Source: CAYMWF01 sp964394085 [NCBI: uncultured Gemmatimonadota bacterium]
GTDB lineage: Bacteria > GCA-2686955 > CAYMWF01
Reading direction: 5' to 3'
NCBI GenBank assembly: GCA_964394085.1
Contig: CAYMWF010000007.1
Coordinates: 50,107 to 55,144, forward strand
Length of the DNA: 5,038 bases
In this document: positions 1 to 5,038 of the stretch, piece after piece
Layout of the letters: the number at the start of each line of letters is the position of its first letter
Position numbering within the stretch: the stretch's first letter is position 1
Position numbers and translations under genes: made by a program
The notes under the pieces: generated by a model
Seen by the model: the letters and a program-made list of their open reading frames with translations, nothing else
What the model was told of the DNA's origin: nothing
The model's database searches: none

Positions 1-60
1 CGGCGCTTGCTGCAAGAGTTGAGAAGTCGCTTGACTTTTCTGTGGGAATTGATAGGTTGA
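1..60 (+). other. Possible 3' end of an upstream gene (unresolved)
   Basis: Two frames are open from the window edge. Frame 1 would end in RRLLQELRSRLTFLWELIG with a TGA at 58-60. Frame 3 stays open to a TGA at 111-113. The inverted repeat at 75-104 would follow the frame 1 stop at a distance typical of a terminator, which mildly favours frame 1. With so few codons neither can be assigned to a family, and the segment may equally be plain intergenic sequence. Confidence 0.2.
31..58 (+). promoter_or_regulatory. Possible extended -10 promoter for the B12 operon
   Basis: TTGACT at 31-36 matches the sigma-70 -35 consensus at five of six positions. After a 16-nt spacer comes TAGGTT at 53-58, a weak -10 (three of six) that is preceded by a TG at 50-51, the extended -10 arrangement. 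Transcription would begin near 65 and include the inverted repeat at 75-104 and the riboswitch. An alternative is AATAAT at 114-119, a five-of-six -10 match just before the riboswitch but without a visible -35. The choice cannot be made from sequence alone. Confidence 0.3.
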
Positions 61-74
61 ATTTCTTACGGAAT

Positions 75-104
75 TGCTTTCCGCCGGTCAAGAGGCGGAA
101 AGCA
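75..104. other. 11-bp perfect inverted repeat (hairpin) ahead of the riboswitch
   Basis: Positions 75-85 (TGCTTTCCGCC) are perfectly complementary to 94-104, with an 8-nt loop at 86-93. The stem is GC-rich enough to be very stable as RNA. It is not followed by a T-run on either strand, so it is not a canonical intrinsic terminator. It could end an upstream transcript, block read-through into the B12 leader, or protect the 5' end of the operon mRNA if the promoter at 31-58 is real. Confidence 0.5.
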
Positions 105-120
105 GTCTGGTGAAATAATA

Positions 121-333
121 GAAACCCTGGTGTCCGAGAGGACGAAGAGGGAAGCCGGTGAGAATCCGGAGCAGACCCGCTACTGTAAGCGGCTACTTGA
201 CGTGAATCCCGAACCGCCGGGCAAATAACCGGAGGAACGGGCGAAACCACCGGGTGAATCCGGGAAGGTTCACGTCCGGGCGCGATGCCGCGAGCCAGGA
301 AACCTGCCAGGATTTCAGATACAGCATGAACCT
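121..333 (+). promoter_or_regulatory. Cobalamin (B12) riboswitch, class I type
   Basis: This leader carries the conserved cobalamin aptamer elements in order. P1 is CCTGG 126-130 with CCAGG 307-311, extendable by GAAA 121-124 with TTTC 313-316 around one mismatch. P3 is GTCC 132-135 with GGAC 140-143, capped by GAGA. The GGGAA box is at 149-153 and P4 is CCGG 155-158 with CCGG 166-169. P5 is CCGC 177-180 with GCGG 189-192 and carries loop TACTGTAA. A long arm joins GACGTGAA 199-206 to TTCACGTC 269-276. GGGAAGG lies at 262-268 and the B12 box GAGCCAGGAAACCTGCC at 292-308. TACAG at 320-324 complements CTGTA at 183-187 in L5, giving the expected kissing loop; it sits in a small hairpin (TTCA 314-317 with TGAA 327-330) a few bases before the ribosome binding site. 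No terminator hairpin with a T-run follows, so control is most likely at translation initiation: ligand-bound RNA would hide the start region of btuB and, through coupling, of the lipoprotein gene. The aptamer call is very secure; the mechanism is inferred. Confidence 0.96.
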
Positions 334-335
334 TC

Positions 336-350
336 GAGGAATGAGGTGTT
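336..350 (+). promoter_or_regulatory. Ribosome binding region of btuB, next to the kissing-loop hairpin
   Basis: GAGGA at 336-340 lies 10 nt before the ATG at 351, and a second GAGG at 343-346 lies 4 nt before it. Neither spacing is ideal, so initiation may be intrinsically weak. The nearest in-frame start is this ATG; another ATG at 341 is in a different frame. The site begins six bases after the TTCA/TGAA hairpin whose loop pairs with L5 of the riboswitch, a position suited to occlusion when cobalamin is bound. Confidence 0.6.
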
Positions 351-2558
351 ATGCAATCTGTGAATTGCGCACCGCCTTCGTGGTGCTTTCTTGTTTTAAC
401 CTCGATTCTCCATAGTTCCGTCAGGATTCTGACCTGCTTTTTGCTGCTCGTTTTTTCCCCTCCCCGAACAGCCTTTCCCGAACCCTTCGCCGGCACTGTA
501 ACCGGTGTCGTACATGATGCATCCACAGGCGCGCCGGTTGAAAATGCGAGCATCATGATAGCCGGAACCATCCTCGGAGCTTCTTCCGGCACGCGTGGAA
601 GGTTCTCGATTCCCGGTGTCCCCCCCGGGCTATACACCCTGGAAGTGGACCATGTTGTTTACCGTTCCGTCGCCATCGATGATGTTCTGGTGAGAATGGG
701 TGCGGTGCGCCACCTCGCCATCGCCCTGGAGCCTGAAGTTCAGTTTCTCGAAGGAATGACGGTTACAGCCGCTCGCTCCGCCGACGTCTCGGGCGCTTCG
801 ATAATTATAGAACCCGCCGGCATTATTCCGATGGGGGATGACGCCGCCGATCTGCTCCTCGCAAACCCGGCGATCGCAGTATCCAGACCGGATGGCAGAG
901 GCGGGCCTGCGTGGGCAACGCTCAGAGGTTCGTCTCCGGAGCATGTCCTCGTGCTCGTCGACGGAATCCGCCGAAACGATCCCGCCACCGGACTGGCCGA
1001 TCTGTCCCTGATCCCTGCCGCTTCGATCGAGAAAATCGAGGTTCTGTTCGGCCCGGCGGCGGCTTCTCTCGGCAACTCGGCCATGAGCGGAGCCATTCTC
1101 GTCACTACCGGGAGAGGAAGGAACAGCAACGGGGGAAAGGTATCCGCCGGCGGCGGCTCCCACGGGTTCCGATCGGCGTCCGCTGCATTTTCCTCCGGAG
1201 GTTTCTTCCTTGATCTTGCTTCCCTTGGCGGAGGGCGAACCCCTGGCCCGGACGGATTGCCCAGGAATCGCGCATTCGGCAGCTTCAGAGCGTCTGCGGC
1301 TTTTTCGAAAAACGGATTTTTCGACTGGAAGACCGACACATCCTTTTATTCCAGGAGGCGGGGGATTCCCGGAACCGACGAACTGGTTTACGAGCATGCA
1401 TTTTCGACCGAGCAGCTTCTCGACGCAGCCGTCAACGCCCGCCGCACTATCGCCGGCTCCTGGAACCTGCGACTCGCGGGAAGCGGGAACCTTTCGGAAA
1501 AACATTACCTGAACGAGGAAACGATACCGGTCAGGGAACGCTCCCGGATCGGCGCGGGGGAGTTGAAGGGAACTCTGGAGTGGAGCGGAAAAGGAAACCT
1601 GCTGCTGAGGTGGGGAACATCGATCTCTTTCGAGAAATTCCAGGGGGATGATCTCCTGGTTCCTGAACAGAGCGGGGGAACCCATGAACGCACATCCGCC
1701 GGGCTCTTCACCGGAGGATACCTCGATCCTGCCGGTCACTTGAGGTTGGGGTTCTCCGGGAGGTATGACAGGGTCGATGGGAACGGACTCGCCGCGGCGC
1801 GGGTCGATCTCGAAACGGAGCCGATCCGAATCGCGGAATTCGATATCGTGCTTACAGCCGGATGGGGTTCCGGATACCGGCTGCCGACTTTTAACGAACT
1901 TTTCTGGGTACGTGACCAGTATGCGGAGGGAAACTCCGAGCTCGAGCCCGAAACTTCCGAAGCTCTGGATGCTTCAATGGAACTGGTCTCGTCGATTTCC
2001 CGGATATGGTCCATACGCTTCTCGGGGCATTATACCGAATTCAATAATTTGATCTTCTGGATGCCGACGCCGCCCGAACGCCGGTGGAAGCCATTCAACC
2101 TCGCAGCCGCCCGTCTTTCCGGTTGTGAATTGCTTCTGTCCCGAACTCCCGGCAAGTCGGGATTTAAAGCAGACTTCGCCGTATCCATCCAGCAATCCGA
2201 GGACCTCGAAGGAACACCGGAAACAGAACCCAACACTTACGGCAACGCACTTGTTTACCGACCACCCTTCACCGCTTCGGGCGGGTTCGGCTGGATGTCC
2301 GGACGAGCCTCTGTTTCGATAGACGGCAGGTACGTGGGCGCGCGGTACGCGACCCGGGCTAATACCGTAAAGATCCCCCCCTACGGGCTGATCGACCTGA
2401 ACGCTTCATACAATCTACAACTTGCCGGTGCCGAAATCGAAACCGGTCTAAGCATAACGAATTTACTGAATTCACGCCCTCTCGTTTACCAGGACACTAC
2501 CGGACAGGGTCGTGAATGGCGAATTTCACTATCATTCCAAGGAGGAAAACCCCAATGA
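351..2558 (+). CDS. btuB: TonB-dependent vitamin B12 outer-membrane receptor (BtuB-type) with N-terminal carboxypeptidase-regulatory-like domain
   Basis: This 735-residue protein is an outer-membrane beta-barrel that should import cobalamin or related corrinoids using TonB/proton-motive-force energy. A hydrophobic export segment spans roughly residues 22-36 after an unusually long N-terminus. Residues about 48-128 (GTVTGVVHDASTGAPVENA onwards) form a carboxypeptidase-D regulatory-like domain as in SusC-type receptors. A TonB-box-like stretch, EGMTVTAARSADV, at 134-146 resembles the VVTANR box of E. coli BtuB. The plug follows at about 150-255 (LLLANPAIAV, LRGSSPEHVLVLVDGIRRND, EKIEVLFGPAAASLGNSAMSG), then the barrel to the C-terminus, with the conserved GYRLPTFNELFW and NSELEPETS segment at 508-536 and the late TNLLNSRPLVY motif. 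The last barrel strand ends at Phe729, but six more residues (QGGKPQ) follow, encoded by the ribosome binding site of the next gene. The TonB-dependent receptor call rests on these motifs. Cobalamin as the substrate rests on the riboswitch directly upstream and the BtuG-like partner downstream, not on ligand residues. Confidence 0.93.
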   Translation: MQSVNCAPPSWCFLVLTSILHSSVRILTCFLLLVFSPPRTAFPEPFAGTVTGVVHDASTGAPVENASIMIAGTILGASSGTRGRFSIPGVPPGLYTLEVDHVVYRSVAIDDVLVRMGAVRHLAIALEPEVQFLEGMTVTAARSADVSGASIIIEPAGIIPMGDDAADLLLANPAIAVSRPDGRGGPAWATLRGSSPEHVLVLVDGIRRNDPATGLADLSLIPAASIEKIEVLFGPAAASLGNSAMSGAILVTTGRGRNSNGGKVSAGGGSHGFRSASAAFSSGGFFLDLASLGGGRTPGPDGLPRNRAFGSFRASAAFSKNGFFDWKTDTSFYSRRRGIPGTDELVYEHAFSTEQLLDAAVNARRTIAGSWNLRLAGSGNLSEKHYLNEETIPVRERSRIGAGELKGTLEWSGKGNLLLRWGTSISFEKFQGDDLLVPEQSGGTHERTSAGLFTGGYLDPAGHLRLGFSGRYDRVDGNGLAAARVDLETEPIRIAEFDIVLTAGWGSGYRLPTFNELFWVRDQYAEGNSELEPETSEALDASMELVSSISRIWSIRFSGHYTEFNNLIFWMPTPPERRWKPFNLAAARLSGCELLLSRTPGKSGFKADFAVSIQQSEDLEGTPETEPNTYGNALVYRPPFTASGGFGWMSGRASVSIDGRYVGARYATRANTVKIPPYGLIDLNASYNLQLAGAEIETGLSITNLLNSRPLVYQDTTGQGREWRISLSFQGGKPQ
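2539..2546 (+). promoter_or_regulatory. Strong Shine-Dalgarno inside the end of btuB
   Basis: AAGGAGGA is a near-perfect anti-16S match. Its GGAGG core ends 9 nt before the ATG at 2555, and that ATG shares the bases ATGA with the btuB stop. It fixes the start of the lipoprotein gene at 2555 rather than at the in-frame ATG at 2516, and the arrangement implies translational coupling to btuB. Confidence 0.9.
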
Positions 2559-3637
2559 AATCAACAATTAAAAAAACAGGGGAAATTTCGTACCGAAGCT
2601 TTCTCGGGTCATCGAGCCGCGGTTGTTCACCACAACTCTGGATAAATGCAGCATTTCTTATCCTGACCGCCGCTCTTTGCGGGTGCAGTAATCCATCCTC
2701 CCCCGATGATCCCGACCCCGTCGAAATCACCTCCATATCCGTACCGCCCGGCCCGACCCCCGTGATCTGTGTCGAAAACATGATCTATGTCGCTTCGGTC
2801 AACTTCGATCTCGGCACCTTCGAATACGGCCCCGGTTACCTGACGATTGTTGACGCCGCATCCTTTGAGCCGATGGACACCATTACGACTGCCGCCAATC
2901 CGCAGGATCTGCTCCTTGCTTCAAACGGCGATATCTGGATAGCCTGTTCGGGCGACTACGTCTCTTCCCCCGGCTTCCTCCTCCGGTTCGACCCGGTCGC
3001 CGGCGTCGTTGTCGATTCGATCGAAACCGGCGGGAGCCCCGCCTTCCTGGCTGAAGGATCCGGGGGAATCATATACGCCGCCGGCTTCGCCAACGGTATC
3101 ATCGCCGTAGACGGAACCACGGGCGAAATACTCGCGGATGCCGACAATCCCACGGGGTTCGGTGGCTTCGGTCTTACGGCAGATCCTGTTTCGGGCCGCC
3201 TGTATGTGAGTCAGTTCGCTACAGATCTGGTGGAAGTTATCGAAACGGATGGGACCGGAGGTACGACGGTCGTGGATTCGATTCAAACAGGGGACGGCCC
3301 CGGCGATCTTCAGCTGGTCGATCAGGAGCTGCTGGTGCTGAACGGTCTGGCTCAGACTGTCGCCCGGGCCGATCTCGGAACCGGCATAGTAGATAAGAAC
3401 GCCGTTATCGTTGGACAGGCGCCGAATTCCTTCTACTATTCTTCCGCTGAAAATAAGCTTTTCGTGGTCTGCTCCCTCTCAAACGATATTTATGAGCTCG
3501 ACCCCTATACACTTGAGATCATTAACACGATCGATCTGGGCGTCAACAGGAACCCAATGGCGATGACCATGGATCTCAACGATGATATATTCGTTACAGC
3601 CATGCTGGCGGATTCGCTGCTACAAGTTCAGTTCTGA
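2555..3637 (+). CDS. Surface-type lipoprotein with seven-bladed YncE-like beta-propeller, probable BtuG-like B12-binding partner
   Basis: A 360-residue lipoprotein. A basic N-terminus (MKSTIKKTG) and a hydrophobic stretch at about 29-41 precede the lipobox LCGC, with the predicted lipidated Cys at 44. The n-region is long for a signal peptide, but no later start exists in frame. Ser45 at +2 fits outer-membrane sorting, and a Pro/Asp-rich linker (SNPSSPDDPDPVE) follows. The rest divides into about seven repeats of roughly 40 residues, near 70-112, 114-159, 160-199, 200-246, 247-287, 288-329 and 330-360. Each has a hydrophobic strand of the type IYVA, IWIA, IIYAA, LYVSQ, LLVLN, LFVVC or IFVTA, then an aspartate-rich turn and a closing strand, as in YncE-like propellers. 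Bacteroides BtuG is known as a seven-bladed propeller surface lipoprotein encoded beside btuB that binds cobalamin very tightly. The fold, lipidation and position all match it here. Homology to BtuG, rather than convergent use of a propeller, is inference. Expression should follow btuB, since the two overlap by ATGA and share the riboswitch. Confidence 0.8.
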   Translation: MKSTIKKTGEISYRSFLGSSSRGCSPQLWINAAFLILTAALCGCSNPSSPDDPDPVEITSISVPPGPTPVICVENMIYVASVNFDLGTFEYGPGYLTIVDAASFEPMDTITTAANPQDLLLASNGDIWIACSGDYVSSPGFLLRFDPVAGVVVDSIETGGSPAFLAEGSGGIIYAAGFANGIIAVDGTTGEILADADNPTGFGGFGLTADPVSGRLYVSQFATDLVEVIETDGTGGTTVVDSIQTGDGPGDLQLVDQELLVLNGLAQTVARADLGTGIVDKNAVIVGQAPNSFYYSSAENKLFVVCSLSNDIYELDPYTLEIINTIDLGVNRNPMAMTMDLNDDIFVTAMLADSLLQVQF

Positions 3638-3728
3638 CCGCGCGGAAACCTCTAAAGTATTGGCCCAGGCGCTCTTATTGCTATTGTGTTGCTTCGTGCT
3701 CCGCCGTGATACGGATCAGGCGTAAAGT

Positions 3729-3956
3729 TTATACCTGTATCGGGAGTAGAGCGGCGGGGACCGCCACTATTTCGGATACCGTGCCGTTAAGCTTCTCGAT
3801 ATCCCGGGCCGGAAAAATAACCGGCGTATACAATAAGTGGGCGTTGTAGATCGATTTGCGGGAGGTGCCTCTGATAATCATGTTCTTGCCTGATGGCGTG
3901 TCACCTTCAAAGAGGACGCCTATATAAAAAAAACCGCGAAAAGGTAAATTGTGACC
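3729..3956 (-). pseudogene. Possible 3' remnant of a broken minus-strand gene
   Basis: Read leftward from an in-frame stop at 3957-3959, this frame is open for 75 codons and ends with TAA at 3729-3731. Its distal part reads like a real protein C-terminus: VLFEGDTPSGKN, then MIIRGTSRKSIYNAH, LLYTPVIFPARDIEKLNG and TVSEIVAVPAALLPIQV. Third codon positions there are mostly G or C, like the B12 operon genes. The only ATG in the frame (3879-3881) would give a 50-residue peptide with only a weak GGCAAG upstream. The N-terminal part, in the AT-rich zone, looks less protein-like. The best reading is a gene fragment running tail to tail with the lipoprotein gene, truncated where the AT-rich segment begins. 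I do not recognise the family, and chance openness is possible. Confidence 0.3.
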
Positions 3957-3971
3957 TCAGCAAGGACTTTA

Positions 3972-4000
3972 TTGAAAATCCCCCGAATCTATCTTATTCT
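3972..4000 (+). promoter_or_regulatory. Sigma-70-like promoter of the methyltransferase gene
   Basis: TTGAAA at 3972-3977 matches the -35 consensus at five of six positions. TATTCT at 3995-4000 matches the -10 at four of six, and the spacer is exactly 17 nt. The predicted transcript starts near 4007, giving a leader of about 20 nt that contains the AGGA ribosome binding site at 4018-4021. This supports translation from the ATG at 4028. Confidence 0.6.
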
Positions 4001-4027
4001 AAAATCTACGGTAGAGCAGGATCGAGA

Positions 4028-4804
4028 ATGTCCAGAATAAAGAATACCAGATATAAAATCATTGTATTCGTTATGATTGTTAATATTCTCTCCCTCTTTA
4101 TTCTATCTCTCGGCATTTTTTTTGCCTTTCTTGAAAGCGATCCTGATGGCGAAGAAAAAGGTTTTTCAAACTTAAAAGAGACCCAGAAGGAGTGGAGCTG
4201 GCAATATCTCTCTAAAAATTTATTGCATATTCTGTTCTTTATCTTCTGTTTTTCTATTGTAGCTTTTTTGTATGTGAGACCGAATAATCGAATCCACTGG
4301 GAATCTTCCGCACCTTTCTTCACTTTTTTCACACTCTTCTTCCTCGAAATGTTCGGGGTATTCTTTTTAATATATCTTTACTCGCCATACGCAATATTTG
4401 TCGACCGTTACGTGAAACATTTCTTTTTCTTCTCACAATCCGTGCATCGTCTCGGAGGCATATTGATATCGGCATTCGGTATCGGCATCGTTTATCTGGG
4501 TTGGGGAAAAATCCATGGAGCTGAACATCTTGTTACGGAAGGCATCTATTCAAAAATACGGCATCCTCAATACGCCGGCTTTTTCATCATAGCACTCGGA
4601 TGGTTGTTTAACGCTCCCTCTCCGGTTCTGGTGACCCTTTTCCCCATATTCGTGATGCTCTATTTTGCGCTGTCGTTATTAGAAGAAAAACACCTGCTGG
4701 AGAAGTACGGAGATCAGTACGTCGAATATGCTGAGTCCGTTCCACGCTATTTCCCCTGGAAACTGTCATCATTCAATACCGGAAAATCCACAAAGAAAAA
4801 ATAA
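4028..4804 (+). CDS. Membrane methyltransferase, isoprenylcysteine carboxyl methyltransferase (ICMT)/phospholipid methyltransferase-like family
   Basis: A 258-residue polytopic inner-membrane protein, probably an S-adenosylmethionine-dependent methyltransferase. Hydrophobic segments lie at about 11-34, 66-82, 96-119, 140-158 and 183-216, the last probably two helices. The C-terminal third carries the family signature: a Gly-Ala-Glu-His-Leu-Val stretch at 164-169, then EGIYSKIRHPQYAGF at 171-185, the Glu-Glu pair at 219-220 and the LLEKYGDQYVEYAESVPRYFPW tail in pieces at 223-244. In ICMT-type enzymes the RHPxY and EE elements form the cofactor and active-site region. The natural substrate cannot be told; bacterial members are mostly uncharacterised and may methylate lipids or small hydrophobic acids. 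The start at 4028 is chosen because AGGA lies 6 nt upstream and a good promoter ends at 4000; an in-frame ATG at 3893 would add 45 polar, non-conserved residues and lacks a ribosome binding site. The gene is far richer in A and T than the B12 operon, suggesting separate acquisition. Confidence 0.85.
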   Translation: MSRIKNTRYKIIVFVMIVNILSLFILSLGIFFAFLESDPDGEEKGFSNLKETQKEWSWQYLSKNLLHILFFIFCFSIVAFLYVRPNNRIHWESSAPFFTFFTLFFLEMFGVFFLIYLYSPYAIFVDRYVKHFFFFSQSVHRLGGILISAFGIGIVYLGWGKIHGAEHLVTEGIYSKIRHPQYAGFFIIALGWLFNAPSPVLVTLFPIFVMLYFALSLLEEKHLLEKYGDQYVEYAESVPRYFPWKLSSFNTGKSTKKK

Positions 4805-4835
4805 CCGGATCTTGAATATCTGCTAAGCATAATCA

Positions 4836-4890
4836 AAGGAGCGAGGAGCAGAAAAAGCGCAGCATACTCTTTTGTATGTGAGCATTTTTC
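4836..4890. repeat. Direct repeat copy 1 (55 nt identical, 148-nt period)
   Basis: Positions 4836-4890 are identical to 4984-5038. Identity starts at AAGGAGCGAGGAGC, since the preceding base differs (A versus C), and continues to the window end, so its right limit is unknown. The copy lies 31 nt after the methyltransferase stop codon. Together with the intervening 93 nt it makes a 148-nt unit that may be tandemly repeated beyond the window. Confidence 0.95.
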
Positions 4891-4893
4891 TGC
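4848..4893. repeat. Long imperfect hairpin inside the repeat
   Basis: GCAGAAAAA at 4848-4856 pairs with TTTTTCTGC at 4885-4893. Interrupted pairing then continues inward (GC with GC, CA with TG) to CATAC with GTATG around the loop TCTTTT. The whole 46-nt element folds back on itself in either strand. A second, competing small stem is CTGCG 4890-4894 with CGCAG 4903-4907. The element could act as a transcript end for the methyltransferase gene or as the structural core of a mobile repeat. The second copy, from 4996, is cut off by the window end three bases short of its full stem. Confidence 0.8.
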
Positions 4894-4983
4894 GACGATT
4901 GACGCAGTTGAAAGTCAGACGATGATTTGAATCGGCGGCAGGCATATGAGGCGCTTGTAGAGGCCTGGATCTTGGTCGCCGGC

Positions 4984-5038
4984 AAGGAGCGAGGAGCAGA
5001 AAAAGCGCAGCATACTCTTTTGTATGTGAGCATTTTTC
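4984..5038. repeat. Direct repeat copy 2, running off the window
   Basis: This is an exact copy of 4836-4890, offset by 148 nt. The intervening stretch at 4891-4983 occurs once in the window and contains no recognisable gene. The 148-nt period is not a multiple of three, so the two copies would be read in different frames by any protein crossing them, which argues that the array is non-coding. Confidence 0.95.

Larger units (their letters stand above)
3638..4027. other. Gene-poor interval between the B12 operon and the methyltransferase gene
   Basis: No intact gene is evident in these 390 bases. Short hairpins are possible (GGCGG 3753-3757 with CCGCC 3761-3765; GCCGG 3808-3812 with CCGGC 3821-3825), but neither is followed by a T-run, so no convincing terminator for the B12 operon is visible. 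The left part up to about 3915 has the same composition as the operon, while the right part turns AT-rich. A minus-strand open frame at 3729-3956 and a promoter at 3972-4000 are listed separately. Confidence 0.6.

Noticed and set aside
341-415. Short open frame starting at an ATG that overlaps the btuB start, possible leader peptide
   Set aside because: GAGGA abuts this ATG with no spacer, the 24-residue product has no recognisable features, and the riboswitch already explains regulation.
630-1739. Long minus-strand open frame of 369 codons inside the receptor gene
   Set aside because: It lies wholly opposite the btuB frame, which has clear TonB-receptor motifs throughout. Its translation is rich in Arg, Gly and Ser without domain motifs, a typical antisense shadow of a GC-rich gene.
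2516-2554. Earlier in-frame ATG for the lipoprotein gene
   Set aside because: It would add 13 residues, overlap btuB by 43 nt and has no ribosome binding site, whereas the ATG at 2555 has AAGGAGGA at ideal spacing.
3808-3825. Small inverted repeat considered as terminator of the B12 operon
   Set aside because: Only 5 bp of stem, about 170 nt from the stop codon, and no T-run on either strand.
3893-4027. Earlier in-frame ATG for the methyltransferase
   Set aside because: There is no ribosome binding site, the added 45 residues are polar and unlike the family N-terminus, and the best promoter (3972-4000) lies downstream of that ATG.
4833-5033. Minus-strand open frame of 66 codons across the repeat array
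   Set aside because: It reads the two identical repeat copies in different frames because the period is 148 nt. That is not expected of a real repetitive protein, and the composition is unlike its neighbours.
4804-5038. CRISPR array
   Set aside because: The repeat is 55 nt or more with a 93-nt intervening stretch and only two copies in view, outside CRISPR repeat and spacer sizes, and no cas gene is present.

Overview
The window reads as a piece of chromosome from a Gram-negative (outer-membrane-bearing) bacterium. It carries a TonB-dependent outer-membrane receptor with an N-terminal carboxypeptidase-regulatory-like domain and a surface-type lipoprotein beta-propeller. That combination is best known in Bacteroidetes and relatives of the FCB group. 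The fairly GC-rich codon usage of the first two genes suggests an FCB-type candidate phylum rather than a Bacteroides, but nothing in the window fixes the taxonomy.

Region 1 (1-350) is a leader. It has a possible promoter, an 11-bp perfect inverted repeat, and a well-formed cobalamin (class I-type) riboswitch with recognisable P1, P3, P4, P5, the long P7-like arm, the GGGAAGG box and the B12 box. A 5-bp kissing-loop complement lies just before the ribosome binding site.

Region 2 (351-3637) is a two-gene translationally coupled operon. The first gene is a BtuB-type TonB-dependent vitamin B12 receptor. It overlaps by ATGA a lipoprotein with about seven beta-propeller blades (YncE/BtuG-like). 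Read together with the riboswitch, this is a B12 capture and outer-membrane import module: the lipoprotein would bind cobalamin or a corrinoid at the cell surface and hand it to the TonB-driven channel, and the pair would be shut down when B12 is plentiful. The inner-membrane ABC genes (btuCDF) and the synthesis or salvage genes are not in this window.

Region 3 (3638-4027) has no intact gene. It holds a protein-like open frame on the minus strand that may be the surviving 3' end of a broken gene, followed by an abrupt change to AT-rich sequence and a good sigma-70-like promoter.

Region 4 (4028-4804) is an AT-rich gene for a polytopic membrane methyltransferase of the isoprenylcysteine carboxyl methyltransferase/phospholipid methyltransferase type. 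It has its own promoter and looks foreign in composition to the B12 operon.

Region 5 (4805-5038) is non-coding. It contains two copies of a 55-nt sequence spaced 148 nt apart, each with a long imperfect hairpin; the second copy runs off the window end, so this looks like the start of a tandem repeat array.
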